From a virus, in the IMG/VR virus record IMGVR_UViG_3300025897_000045, positions 1 to 31,049 of that record: DNA of 31,049 nt. One strand, 5' to 3'. Positions 1 to 9,500 of this stretch are shown in pieces (position 1 is the first letter of the stretch; each line of letters begins with the position of its first letter). Both the position numbers and the translations under genes were made by a program. The notes below the pieces were generated by a model. The model was given only the letters and a program-made list of their open reading frames with translations, searched no databases and was not told the origin of the DNA.

Positions 1-2618
1 GCAGGGTATGCTTTTTTAGGCTTTCCAAGTCCACCTGATTGATACATTGTATTGTCATCTTTGTATTCTTCGTCTGGTGAATTATCCCATCCGTCTTCTT
101 CAACATCTTCTTCAGGCATTGGACCTTTAAGTCCAGCTAATTTTTTCATATCTCCCATGCCGCCTTCATCACTTCCACATGGGGATTCATCTGGCATATC
201 ATGATCGTGCGACGTAGGTTTAATAGCAATATCTGGTTGATGATCGCCGTCCATGTCTATATCCATTTTACTATCACCGCCCATAGAGCTGATTGGCATT
301 GGAGTATCCATTGGCATGTCAATTGCTCCTACTGGAGCTGCATTTGGCATTCCTGCATTTTTAAGCATATTAAGTAATTCACTTACTTCACCTGCATTGT
401 CTCCGCTCATTGATATATTCATTGATGCTGATTCGTTAATTGCTTTTTTCATTCCGTAGTCCTTACTTGAGTTAATACCAGCGGTTGCTGGGTTTGTTGG
501 TCTTGGCGGAGGTGCTGTTGGTGTTGGTGTTGTTGGTGTTTTTGGATTTGCAAGTTTATTAGGGTCAACACCTGCTTGTGCTTTTGGCTCTTCTTTACCT
601 GCACCTACTCCATAAGTCTTACCGTCGTACTTGTAAGTTCCGCTAGTAAGTCCTTTTGGCTCTTTAACTACTTCAATTTTAATACCTTTAGCTGCAAAAC
701 CATCAATTACTTTTTGTAGTTCAGCTCCGCTAAAGTCATCTAACACTGTTGGTATTAGTTCTGGATTTGCAGTTAACATTTTATCAAAACTAGCTTTGTC
801 AGCTATTTCTGCTACTGCGGCATATACAGCTTCTTCGTCTGTGCCCATACCTTTTACTGCTTTAAGTAATTTACCTGCAATAGCGTCTTGGCTTGCGCCT
901 CCGCCATCCTGTGCAGTAGCACCGTCAGTAACTAGTTTGTTGTATTCTGCTCTAAGTTTAGATAGTTCTGTAAATTTTGCTTGCATTTCAGGCTCTAAAC
1001 TTGCTTGGTACTCTGGATCATCAATCTTTGCTTGTAGTTCACCTACTATGCCTTTTAGTGTTTCTTCGTCTTCTGGTGATAATTTCTCATCTAATCTTTC
1101 AAGTGTTTCAAGCATGTTACGCATACTAAAGTCTATGCTTGTGGTAATAGGCTGTCCAGGAGGAACTGCTTTTGTAGGATCTGTTGATCCTACTCTTCCT
1201 GCTGTATTTCCTGTTGGGTCATCACCTCCTTGTGCAGCTGGTTGTTCTCCACCAAATGCAGCAATTCCTTTTTTGAGTAGTTCAATTGCACTATCTAAAT
1301 CTTGTGTTAAATCAGTATCTGCAATACCGCCTTTACCAGTTGGATCTTTACTAAACTTAACCAGTTCTGCCGCTGTATCTGCGCCTGGATCACCGTCTAC
1401 TGTGATGCCTGCAAGTCCTTGAGCTTTCTTAACTGCTTCAACACTAGCTGGCCCGTACAGTCCGTCTGCATCAATATCCATATCTTTGTTGCCAGTAATA
1501 CTAGCAATTTGTTTCATTATCTGTTGTACAGCAGCTGCCGAAGCTGATTTCTTTTTACCATTTTCAGTTGCTTTTAACAATCCTTTTGCATTAGCCTGTG
1601 CTAACTCTTTAGGCATTTCGTTTGTAATCCAAAGTGCAGGATCTTTTATCGCTGCAGCAATAGCACTGTCACTATCCGTATCTATTTGAACTCCGCCTTC
1701 TGCACCTGGTTCGTCTATTCCTTGTGTAGATTTTGCTTGAAATTCTTTATATTGATTCAATGCTGCTTCTATTTGTTGCTTTACAGACTCATCTGCAATG
1801 TTAGGTAGTTCTGTTTCTAATTCTTTTATTAAACCTTGTAATTCAGTTGTTTCTTGTGCTGAAATTTCTTCTAATAACTGATCAGCATAACTTCGTGGTG
1901 CCCAACTTTCTTCAGTAGTTTGTTCTATTGCTTTGGCCAGCAATTCTTGTACACGTTTTAATTTTTGTGCAACTGCACCTGCGGCTCCACCTTCGCCATC
2001 CATAGATGCCGGATCTTCGCCAGTTTGATCATTCACTGCTTGTTGAAATTTTTCTTTATCAGGATCGCCTTCTTTTTTACCATCGGCAACTTTCTGCATT
2101 TTATCTACAATAGGTTGAGGCAATAATTTTAGTTTTGCTAAATCTTGTGATTGTCCTAAACTAGCGCCTCTTGCTCCAGATGGTTGTCCATCTTTCATGA
2201 ATATAAATCCGCTTCCATCTGCACGGTACATTCCTTCAAGACCTAATGTTTTAGCAGCATATGCAAGAACATATCTAGCGTTGCTATCACTACCTGCTTC
2301 CTGCTCCATCTTTGCAACGTCATCTAATGTCATACCCGACTTTGCATATTTTGCTACAATAGCATCTAATTCTTTGTTTCCACCTGCTTGCGGAGCAGCT
2401 GTACTAGCATCAAACTTTTCATATGCATTACTACCATCGATAAATTTTTGTGCTTCGTCTTCTGCTGCATGTAAGTCAAATGTATTTCCATCTTTGTCTT
2501 TAATTTTTGTTACAGGCAAACTTTTGTCTACATTAAAGTTTACTAAACCACCTGTACTACTTAATCCACGAGCCGGTGCTTCCGTTAATATATCTAAGTA
2601 TGATCGCATATTGTTCAT
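1..2618 (-). CDS. Very large predicted internal-head/virion protein, 3' end outside window
   Basis: The frame is open from an ATG at 2618 to the left edge (872 codons seen), with an AGGAAG ribosome site 5 bases upstream. It follows the preceding gene by one base. The N-terminus MNNMRSYLDILTEA resembles the T4 capsid-targeting peptide MKTYQEFIAEA and has a possible gp21-type cleavage site LTE|A after residue 13. Residues about 367-422 look like a peptidoglycan-binding_1 unit (key motif DGLYGPASVEAVKKAQ) and include an acidic DxDxDG loop. Residues about 575-645 contain an annexin-repeat-like KGMGTDEEAVYAA motif. A Pro/Thr-rich linker follows, then a second DxDxDGD stretch near 782 and an acidic tail (EEDGWDNSPDEEY) typical of large uncharacterised proteins of marine T4-like phages. 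The reading frame and the motifs are seen. Packaging in the head is inferred. The specific function is unknown. Confidence 0.8.
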   Translation of the reverse strand, partial: MNNMRSYLDILTEAPARGLSSTGGLVNFNVDKSLPVTKIKDKDGNTFDLHAAEDEAQKFIDGSNAYEKFDASTAAPQAGGNKELDAIVAKYAKSGMTLDDVAKMEQEAGSDSNARYVLAYAAKTLGLEGMYRADGSGFIFMKDGQPSGARGASLGQSQDLAKLKLLPQPIVDKMQKVADGKKEGDPDKEKFQQAVNDQTGEDPASMDGEGGAAGAVAQKLKRVQELLAKAIEQTTEESWAPRSYADQLLEEISAQETTELQGLIKELETELPNIADESVKQQIEAALNQYKEFQAKSTQGIDEPGAEGGVQIDTDSDSAIAAAIKDPALWITNEMPKELAQANAKGLLKATENGKKKSASAAAVQQIMKQIASITGNKDMDIDADGLYGPASVEAVKKAQGLAGITVDGDPGADTAAELVKFSKDPTGKGGIADTDLTQDLDSAIELLKKGIAAFGGEQPAAQGGDDPTGNTAGRVGSTDPTKAVPPGQPITTSIDFSMRNMLETLERLDEKLSPEDEETLKGIVGELQAKIDDPEYQASLEPEMQAKFTELSKLRAEYNKLVTDGATAQDGGGASQDAIAGKLLKAVKGMGTDEEAVYAAVAEIADKASFDKMLTANPELIPTVLDDFSGAELQKVIDGFAAKGIKIEVVKEPKGLTSGTYKYDGKTYGVGAGKEEPKAQAGVDPNKLANPKTPTTPTPTAPPPRPTNPATAGINSSKDYGMKKAINESASMNISMSGDNAGEVSELLNMLKNAGMPNAAPVGAIDMPMDTPMPISSMGGDSKMDIDMDGDHQPDIAIKPTSHDHDMPDESPCGSDEGGMGDMKKLAGLKGPMPEEDVEEDGWDNSPDEEYKDDNTMYQSGGLGKPKKAYP

Positions 2619-2619
2619 G

Positions 2620-3183
2620 TTAACTTCCTATGGTGCTTTTTGTGTTTTCATCTGCACTAATATCTTTTGACTCTCCAGGTTTAATACCTTCTACAGGGTC
2701 AATAGCTCTTTCTTTACGTGCCACTTCTAATTCTTTGAGTAGGTCCATAGTCCTATTATTAGCAACTTGATCTTGTGCGCTATCACCGCCCATATCTTCT
2801 GTATTTAATAATGGCTCATATGGTGCTTTATCATCTGCAACTTCCATTTGCTGTGCTTCTACAGGATCACCTTCTCCGCGAACAATAAGATTTGCGTGAG
2901 CTGTGCCTGTTTCATTAACAAGGTAATGTTCTAATACGTATGCAGTTACCGGATAACTTACTTCTACATCATAATGTGTGACTTCACAATTTGCTAATTG
3001 TGGAAAATCTAATGGCTTTTCAGTTATTGGTGTTTTCTTTCCTGTGCTGATTGAAACAACTTCAAACTTTGTCATCGCTTGATCCAGCTTATCGGCAAAG
3101 TTTTCTGGTAATTCTCCAGCTACCCTTAGTTTAAATTTATAAGTCTTTTTAGACTCTGTTAGATACTCTTTAAATAATTTCAT
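2620..3183 (-). CDS. Conserved marine T4-like phage protein, possible head-targeted protein
   Basis: 187 residues. I recognise this as a type of protein found in marine T4-like phages but know no assigned function. The N-terminus MKLFKEYLTES matches the pattern of T4 capsid-targeting peptides and has a potential prohead-protease site LTE|S after residue 10. The middle (residues about 15-105) is a compact alpha/beta segment with several Pro-containing turns, including PLDFPQL. The last 70 residues are acidic and probably disordered. It lies between the small terminase and the large partial gene, one base before the latter, and has its own late promoter overlapping the end of the terminase gene, with an AGGAT ribosome site. 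Capsid targeting is an inference from the N-terminus only. Confidence 0.75.
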   Translation of the reverse strand: MKLFKEYLTESKKTYKFKLRVAGELPENFADKLDQAMTKFEVVSISTGKKTPITEKPLDFPQLANCEVTHYDVEVSYPVTAYVLEHYLVNETGTAHANLIVRGEGDPVEAQQMEVADDKAPYEPLLNTEDMGGDSAQDQVANNRTMDLLKELEVARKERAIDPVEGIKPGESKDISADENTKSTIGS

Positions 3184-3203
3184 GGTGCAATCCTACTATA
3201 ATG

Positions 3204-3695
3204 TTATTTATCCATATTCTTTAGTTTTTCAAGCAAACTATTGCGATCTGTCACTACGTAACCTTCACCACTTATGACATCGCCTTCAATACCGTTGCTA
3301 TCTTTATCCTGTTTTTCTTTCTTTAGTTGTAGTTCGATCATCTTTAGCTTTTTATCTAGCTTTGCTGTCTTTGCATCTAGGCTAGTTTTTAACATATTGC
3401 CTGCTACTTCAAAAACCCTTCCACTATATCTGCTTTCAACATTCATACCTAAATCCATTAAATCGTCATAAGCAGTCATTGCTTTGTCAGCAACTTCATT
3501 TAATTCTTTATCTGCTAATTCGCCTAGTCCTTTTACAGCAGGTAATGCACTAGCAATTTTATCTAGCTCAGATATATCACGTGCAGTATCATGTTGCTCT
3601 ACAATAGCAGCTTCTGCCTTTTCAGCATTCTTAGATTCTTGAATAATTTCTTTTGAATCAGGTAAATTTAATAGTTCTTCAAGTTTTTTAGTCAT
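3204..3695 (-). CDS. 16: Small terminase subunit (gp16-like)
   Basis: 163 residues, close to T4 gp16 in length (164). Small terminases form rings that recognise DNA and regulate the large terminase motor during packaging. The central part (residues about 75-130) carries the segment YDDLMDLGMNVESRYSGR followed by a long Lys-rich helix (TAKLDKKLKMIELQLKK) predicted to form a coiled coil, as in gp16 proteins of marine T4-like phages. The assignment rests on this recognised pattern; no DNA-binding helix-turn-helix is obvious. It lies between gp4 and the 187-residue gene, with a TATAAATA late promoter immediately upstream. The ribosome site is weak. The large subunit gp17 is not in the window. Confidence 0.68.
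   Translation of the reverse strand: MTKKLEELLNLPDSKEIIQESKNAEKAEAAIVEQHDTARDISELDKIASALPAVKGLGELADKELNEVADKAMTAYDDLMDLGMNVESRYSGRVFEVAGNMLKTSLDAKTAKLDKKLKMIELQLKKEKQDKDSNGIEGDVISGEGYVVTDRNSLLEKLKNMDK
3205..3212 (-). promoter_or_regulatory. Late promoter GATAAATA of the 187-residue gene
   Basis: Minus-strand GATAAATA overlapping the end of the gp16 gene, 21 bases before the ATG at 3183, with AGGAT between. Confidence 0.6.
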
Positions 3696-3719
3696 TTATA
3701 ATCTCGCATTAACTACTAA

Positions 3720-3727
3720 TATTTATA
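3720..3727 (-). promoter_or_regulatory. Late promoter TATAAATA of gp16
   Basis: A perfect T4 late consensus on the minus strand, next to the gp4 stop and 24 bases before the gp16 ATG. No good Shine-Dalgarno is visible in the leader. Confidence 0.65.
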
Positions 3728-4162
3728 CTATCTAGAGCCTTGATGAAAAATATCTGTTTCATTTACTACCCGAAATATCATACCTTGTTGCTTACAATAA
3801 GAATTCGCCGCTGACCACTTTGCTTGATTAAGTATATAACTAGCTTGATTAGCCCTGCTTTTCCCTAGTTTATCTCTATGTGTTTGATTTGCAGGTTTTA
3901 CTTCTATTAATTCGACACGTTGTTTACCTGTCTGATCTACATATGAAACAAAAAAATCAGGAACATATATAGTATGCTTGCCGGTAAACGGGTTTTTGTA
4001 AGGTATTCTAATTGCTTCACTAGCCCACTTTGCTACGTTAGGATGTTCGTCACAAAACCTCATAAAAGCAAATTCCCAACTACTACGATAGGTGGGTGTT
4101 TTTCTTCCTACATATTTGTCTGGATTTTTAAGAGTAAATTTACCCTGTGCAAATCTTGCCAT
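3728..4162 (-). CDS. 4: Head completion protein (gp4/gp50 family, TnsA-like nuclease fold)
   Basis: 144 residues, about the size of T4 gp4 (150). In T4, gp4 acts late in head maturation before tail joining. The sequence shows a PD-(D/E)xK nuclease-like arrangement: E30 in RSSWE, PD at 68-69 in YVPDFFVSY, and E87-V-K89 in ELIEVKP. This matches the TnsA-type N-terminal fold assigned to the gp4 family. It lies directly downstream of the 120-residue gene, with a 4-base gap, and upstream of gp16. Whether the nuclease centre is active in virions is not known from the sequence, but the three acidic/basic residues expected for metal-dependent cleavage are all present. Confidence 0.85.
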   Translation of the reverse strand: MARFAQGKFTLKNPDKYVGRKTPTYRSSWEFAFMRFCDEHPNVAKWASEAIRIPYKNPFTGKHTIYVPDFFVSYVDQTGKQRVELIEVKPANQTHRDKLGKSRANQASYILNQAKWSAANSYCKQQGMIFRVVNETDIFHQGSR

Positions 4163-4166
4163 AGCG

Positions 4167-4529
4167 TTACACCACTATGTTGCGTTTTTCGATTTTATCT
4201 ACAGTTTGTGGACGTTTAAAACCTACGCTAGATGTTGCATCTCTATTGTAGTTTAGTACTTCTGCAACTACTGTGCTTAATTGTATATCATTTAAACCTT
4301 TTAGAGTATCTAAAAGTGTGAAAACATTTACATTATCTATTTTTGCTTGTTCTAAAAGAATAGTTCCGGTGCTTTGTGCGGCAGCTACATCAAATCCTCT
4401 TTTAGTAAAAAAACCTATTATAGCATCAACTTCGTTACTAGGAAAATTTAATTTTTTTGTAAAGTATTTGTCAAAAAATTCTGTTGTCTTTCCTTCTGAG
4501 GTCTTTGATTTATTTGGTAGGCTTGACAT
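4167..4529 (-). CDS. Conserved marine T4-like phage protein, unknown function
   Basis: 120 residues with no recognised enzymatic motif. The body (residues about 15-95) is predicted helical, with a conserved-looking core around FFTKRGFDVAAA and LLEQAKIDNVNVFTLLDTLKGL, followed by a basic C-terminus. Similar small proteins accompany head and tail genes in cyanophage-type genomes, which suggests a virion or assembly role, but that is inference from context. Its start overlaps the stop of the upstream tube-fold gene (shared base 4529), so the two are likely translationally coupled, and gp4 follows after 4 bases. Confidence 0.7.
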   Translation of the reverse strand: MSSLPNKSKTSEGKTTEFFDKYFTKKLNFPSNEVDAIIGFFTKRGFDVAAAQSTGTILLEQAKIDNVNVFTLLDTLKGLNDIQLSTVVAEVLNYNRDATSSVGFKRPQTVDKIEKRNIVV

Positions 4530-5794
4530 TATGTAGATCCTTTAAGTGCGTTTTGTGCTGAAGTCGATAGTGCATTGTATGCTGCTGTTGCTCCGTTAAC
4601 TCCGCCTGTGCCACCGTTATTTTGGAACGTTTTAGTATTTGCAAGTCTAGCGGCGCTTTCTTTTGCTGCATCAGTGTTATTTACTGCTTGGGTAAGAGCC
4701 TTCAGTCCTGTTATGGCTGCAGTTGCTATAACAAGATCTTTTGCTCCGCCGTTGCCAGCATTTTTTGGAAAAAATGTATTTGCAACACCCGAAACGTCTG
4801 TTCCTGCTGCTGCACCAATTGCACCAGTAAGTAAACTAAAGCCTTCTGCTCTAATACCATCACTACTCAAATTTCTTACATTAGATACTAAATTAGCCGC
4901 TGCTAACCCTGCTTCTAATGGGCTATTGAATCCTCCGTCATTAGTTATAAAATCATATAAACTAATTCCAGTACCGATAGCTCCGCCTAAACCTAAAGCA
5001 CCTCCACCTAATAAACTAGCTGGACTAGGAGTTGTATCATAGTGTGATGGATCTGCGAAACCTTTAGGATTATCTACACCAACTTTTCCTCTGTCATACC
5101 AAACTGCTTCATAAGCTACAGTCATTTGATTTTGCATTAATCCCGAACCATCTGCTGAATCTACACTATCGTGGCCCCAATTAGTAATTGTAGGATTTAC
5201 TAGTGTATATGTTGTAAATGTTTTTCGTGTAAGTTGACTAATTTGTATACTATTAAAGAACGGTTCGTTTTGGTTATTATCTAAACCGTATGCATACTTG
5301 TTTCTTTCTTTACCGGCATAAGTGTTATCTCCTGCAGCTGTTTTAGTAACATTCCTATTATATGCATCTGTTCTAGAGCCGTAATTTCCGTCTGCAAAAT
5401 AGTATCTGTAGTATGCTTCCATTAATGCACTTGTTACACCTAAATTATCATCATGAAATGCAATATTTACAGGATCATATGAAATACTAGTTTGTATATT
5501 TTTTATTCTATTATATTTCTTTTTTGTTTCTACATTAGCAGTATATTTAGGCAAATCTGCAGATTTTACTAAAAGTCCTATTTCTCTTGTGTGTTTTGAT
5601 TTAAGCTCAGGTAAAATACTAGCTGGTTGATCATTAATATCAAAATATACATGATAAAGAAATTTTGTTTTTGGCGCTAATCTAAAAGCATCAGTAACAA
5701 ATGTTTTACTTGCATGTCTAAAGTCTGCAAGGTTACCTTTTGGACTTAATGCTCCACTAGCTAAGTTGTCTAAAAATCCGTTGAACTTTCCCAT
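4529..5794 (-). CDS. Tail-tube-fold baseplate protein (gp19/gp54-like)
   Basis: 421 residues. The first about 250 residues follow the pattern of the second tube-fold protein of marine T4-like phages: FRLAPKTKFLYHVYFDIN, then REIGLLVKSADLPKY, YDPVNIAFHDD and MTVAYEAVWYDRGKVG. The motif order parallels gp19 (VxxxxLP, then a ...ITFHDD-type strand), so I favour a tail-tube initiator or tube-baseplate adaptor such as gp54. The C-terminal 170 residues are Gly/Ala-rich with hydrophobic stretches (for example around GGGALGLGGAIGTG) and have no counterpart in the short T4 gp19. The start codon lies exactly five bases after a GATAAATA late promoter with no ribosome site, so the mRNA may be leaderless. 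The exact T4 equivalent is uncertain. Confidence 0.65.
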   Translation of the reverse strand: MGKFNGFLDNLASGALSPKGNLADFRHASKTFVTDAFRLAPKTKFLYHVYFDINDQPASILPELKSKHTREIGLLVKSADLPKYTANVETKKKYNRIKNIQTSISYDPVNIAFHDDNLGVTSALMEAYYRYYFADGNYGSRTDAYNRNVTKTAAGDNTYAGKERNKYAYGLDNNQNEPFFNSIQISQLTRKTFTTYTLVNPTITNWGHDSVDSADGSGLMQNQMTVAYEAVWYDRGKVGVDNPKGFADPSHYDTTPSPASLLGGGALGLGGAIGTGISLYDFITNDGGFNSPLEAGLAAANLVSNVRNLSSDGIRAEGFSLLTGAIGAAAGTDVSGVANTFFPKNAGNGGAKDLVIATAAITGLKALTQAVNNTDAAKESAARLANTKTFQNNGGTGGVNGATAAYNALSTSAQNALKGST

Positions 5795-5799
5795 ACTAA

Positions 5800-5807
5800 T
5801 ATTTATC
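5800..5807 (-). promoter_or_regulatory. Late promoter GATAAATA, leaderless geometry
   Basis: Minus-strand GATAAATA followed by TTAGT and then ATG. If it works like T4 TATAAATA (positions about -13 to -6), transcription would begin at the A of the start codon of the 421-residue tube-fold gene. No Shine-Dalgarno sequence lies between it and the start. Confidence 0.6.
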
Positions 5808-5828
5808 CATTTTATAAAGTGCGTATTT

Positions 5829-5860
5829 AAAAGAAAAGGGGATACTTAAAAAGTACCCCC
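5829..5860 (-). terminator. Rho-independent terminator after gp19
   Basis: On the minus strand GGGG and TACTT pair with AAGTA and CCCC around a 3-base loop, with one bulged base. The hairpin is followed by a T-rich tail (TTTTCTTTT). It starts 28 bases after the gp19 stop and before the next late promoter, so it should separate abundant tube mRNA from the downstream tube-fold gene. Confidence 0.75.
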
Positions 5861-5887
5861 TAAGATTAGGAACTGTTATTTTTGTTA

Positions 5888-6517
5888 TTAAGCGCCGCCG
5901 CCTGTAACTAAAGTATTTACAGTTCTGCCAATAGCAGTACCAATACCTGTACCTTGCGGTGACTGCACAGCATTATCGTATTGTATATTTAATGCAATGC
6001 TAACTGGATCTGTTGAATTAGAATATGCTAACTGATTATAGTTTGCGGATTCTAAATAACATCCATATAATTCAAATGTTTCTAGTACAGTTGGTGTATT
6101 AGCACCGTTACCACCGTCTAAGATCTCAATACGTGATGTAAATTTATAATCTTGTCCTGATGCTGCACTTGACTGCTCGTAGAAGTCAAACTGTTTCTGT
6201 AACTGTTCGCCTACTAGTTTTTGTACGTTATTGTTTACGTCTTCACGTAAGTTAAGTGTAATTGGATCCCATGTATGTTTACCAGCAAGGTAAACTCTTG
6301 AGTTGTAAATGTCTATAGTCATTTTTTCAAATGACACATTTGGACGAGCTACGTCAATTACTTGCTTTGTTAGTTCTGTTGTTGGTGTTGATACTCCAAA
6401 GTTCTCCAAGCTCACTCTAAAGCGGTATTGTAGCTTTGGCATCAACAAACCTTGGTTACTAGCAGAGTCTCCGCTAGCCAAAGGTACTGTTATTTTTGAT
6501 AGTGTTGATATCGCCAT
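5888..6517 (-). CDS. 19: Tail tube protein gp19
   Basis: 209 residues, slightly longer than T4 gp19 (163). It forms the inner tube through which DNA passes. Recognisable family features are LLMPKLQYRFRVSLENFG at the N-terminus, LTKQVIDVARPNVSFE, the YNSRVYLAGKHTWDPITLNL strand-turn-strand, and ILDGGNGANTPTVLETFELYGCY. This is the standard gp19 pattern of marine T4-like phages. It sits just downstream of the sheath gene, as in T4, with its own GATAAATA promoter and an AGGAG ribosome site, and is followed by a strong hairpin terminator. These suit a protein needed in many copies. Confidence 0.92.
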   Translation of the reverse strand: MAISTLSKITVPLASGDSASNQGLLMPKLQYRFRVSLENFGVSTPTTELTKQVIDVARPNVSFEKMTIDIYNSRVYLAGKHTWDPITLNLREDVNNNVQKLVGEQLQKQFDFYEQSSAASGQDYKFTSRIEILDGGNGANTPTVLETFELYGCYLESANYNQLAYSNSTDPVSIALNIQYDNAVQSPQGTGIGTAIGRTVNTLVTGGGA

Positions 6518-6540
6518 TTAATTTGCTCCTAATCTAAAAG

Positions 6541-6548
6541 TATTTATC
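6541..6548 (-). promoter_or_regulatory. Late promoter GATAAATA of gp19
   Basis: Minus-strand GATAAATA in the gp18-gp19 gap, 23 bases before the gp19 ATG, with an AGGAG ribosome site in the predicted leader. Confidence 0.7.
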
Positions 6549-6553
6549 ATTTT

Positions 6554-9500
6554 TTACAATCCTGCAATTTCACCAGTATTCTTAAGTCTTAGTGGAATGT
6601 AAATAAACTCAACTGCTTTAACAGGTTCGATAGCAATGTCTAAATGTAGTTCATTTCTATCAATTCTGCTCGGTGTATTATTTGACTCATCACACACAAC
6701 TAAGAAGTCATAAAGTGCTCTTTGACCAACAAGCTCAAGCATCAAACTTTCAGCAGCGCCTTTGATTTCATCACGTGTAATTTTATCATTTGGTTCAAAC
6801 AAATATGGTTTAGCAAGTGTGTTAAGTTGACTACGTAAGTAAATTACAAGTCTAGCAACATTAATTCTATCTAACGAACTTGCAGTTAATTGTCTTGTTT
6901 TCTGCCCAAATGCTACTAATCCTGCGCCTGTTATGAAAGTTATTGGATTTACTGCATTTTGATACAGTGTATCTCTTTGGCCTTCATTAAGTGCAATTGA
7001 CTTAAATTCGCCTTCGCTAGTTATAAACCCTGTTGAACTTGCATTAGTTATTCCGCCACGTCTTGTACCTGCTGGTGCAAACCATGGAAACGATACTTGA
7101 TCGCTAAGTGCAATAGTTCTCATCATCATGTGCGAGGATGGTACAACAACGTTGTTACCAAAGTTATCACTTGTAAATCCACTTGGATAGTATACTGCTA
7201 GGTATGGATCTGAAGTAACAAGTCCATTATCGTTATCTTCAACAGCTAGTGCAGTATTTGTTGCCCAGTTGTTTATAGATGTTGCGTCACTTGTTAAACG
7301 GAATGGTGAATCACCAAGTACAAATGCTGTCAAGCCTCTGTCATAGTTTAGTGATTTCATTTCGCCTATTAGTTCTGGATACGAAGGACATGACATTAAG
7401 TTAAACAATCTTGATTCGTCATCTCTAATGTCTTGATTACTATTGACTGTTGCTTGTAATGCTTGAACAACAACTTTACGCTGTGCTTTACGTCCAAAAG
7501 TACCTGACCCATCTTCTTGGTTAGCACTTTCAGTAACCCAACGATCTGCAAAATAACTTGCCATAGATTCGCCAGTACCACTACCGTAACGTGTGTTATT
7601 TCCTGCTGTGTTAATATAATTTTTAACATATTTCTTAACATTAAATCCTGAACGTCTAAGGTTCCATAGCAACATACCTTTTGGATATAATGCTGGATCT
7701 GGACAATCTGGATCTACATAATCAGTAGCTAGTAAGTCTGATATTAATGCAGCATCGCTTCCTGCACCTGTATCAGAATATCTTGCATCAGCAAATAGTA
7801 TACCATTTTCTGATGTTTGATCTCCGCTATCAACTAAGATCCATCTGTTAACAATAGGTAAGTCTGTTCTATCTGCGTTAAACTTGTAAATTTTTGGATA
7901 GTTCTCTAAGTCGGCTGTGCTAATCCAAATATCTCCGTTTACTAGTGCTGTTCCGTCTCCTTGTACTAACGGTGCTGTTGCACTTACTTGTGGTCCGTCT
8001 GCATCTGGAGTTTTAGTTGCGTCTACATTGTAGAATGGACTTGCATTTGAACTTTGTCCTGATGCACCATCATATAATAGTCCACACCATTCACTACCGT
8101 TGTGTACCAAGATATCTACTTCGTCAACAATGCTATTGTACCAAAGTCTTCCGTTAGCAGTTGATCCTTTAACTTCTGTAGCACTTGATGTAAAGAAGCC
8201 AGTTCCTAAATCGTTTACTGGAGACCAAAGTGTTGCTTGAAATTGTTTTGGACTAGTTGAACTAGAAGTTCCTGGAACATAAATTAAGTTAGGTGTTCCT
8301 GCTGTTGGACTTACATATGGTGTAAATCCTGCAGCTAATAGTACACCGTCTGTGTCAACAAAACGCATTTCACCACCTAGTGCATGACTAATTACAACTC
8401 TGTTTTGTGCATCAACTGCTGCTGTAATATTTTCAATATTATTACCATTAATTGTAGCTGCTATTACACTTGCGTCTGAAGCGGCACCAGTGTAAGTTTT
8501 TGTAATTGTTTTTGGAGTACTAAATGCTGAACTACCGTTGTCTGTTGTACTAATTGTAAAACTTTGGCTTCCTACAGATATTGAACCAGATACAATTTTT
8601 CCGCCAGTTATAGTTGTAGGTGCTATTCCTCTACGCTTTTGTAGTTTAATAGTTGCTAATGGTTGTGTATCGCCTGCCACATTTGTTTCTGCATAGACTG
8701 CACCAGTAAGTAAAGCTGATCCACCTGTTGTTGGATCTAACTCATATAATGCTGTTTGGTTATCACTATACAATGGCGCTGAAATAGTTTCCCAAAGTTT
8801 AGTTGCATCATTCCATTTTTTCAATATCAAACTTGCACCTAAGTTAGGTGTTGTAGTTTTTAACCAAACTGAACCAGTTGGGCGAGTGTATGTATCGCCT
8901 GACTTCCATTCAGGTATGCTTGTGTGTTTGTTAATTTGTAGTGCTGGTGGATAATATGTTCCTACTGCTATTCCTAATTCGCCTAATCTAGTTGCATCGC
9001 CGCCAATTAGTATTGGGCCGCCTAATGAACTGTCATCTGCGCCCGAACTAGTACCATCACTATAAATGCATAACTGACTGTTTACTGCTTGTGCAGTCAC
9101 TCCTGGAATACTTAAACCGGTTATTGTTGATGCTACATCAGAAACTGTATCTGAACTGTTTACAGTTACACTTGTTCCGTTAATTGTTATGGCTGCTGTG
9201 CCAGCAAATGATGGATTAGAAGCAGTTCCTTTTACTGTTGACCAGCTCTTTGTCCATGCATCACTTCCTACAAGTACCCATGTACCGTATGAATTTCTAT
9301 AAAAAATTCTAATTAATGTTGTAGTTGCAACTACAGCATATGACCCAACTGATCCTATAGTAGCAGATGGAATTTCCCCAGAGTATCCATTAGTGCCGAG
9401 TGATCCTGTGTTTGACAAGTCTGTGCTATCTGTAATTACAATTGGTGCTTTGTTTGTGAAAACCTGTCCGGAGTTTAAAACACTTGCACCGTTCCATTCT

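Noticed and set aside
796-1422. 208-codon plus-strand open frame opposite the large left gene
   Set aside because: It is antisense to a well-supported frame with recognisable motifs, and its Ser/Pro/Ala-rich product is what a reversed structural gene gives.
4575-5042. 155-codon plus-strand open frame
   Set aside because: It mirrors the Ala/Gly-rich end of the tube-fold protein; composition (Ala/Pro/Leu-rich) is an antisense artefact.
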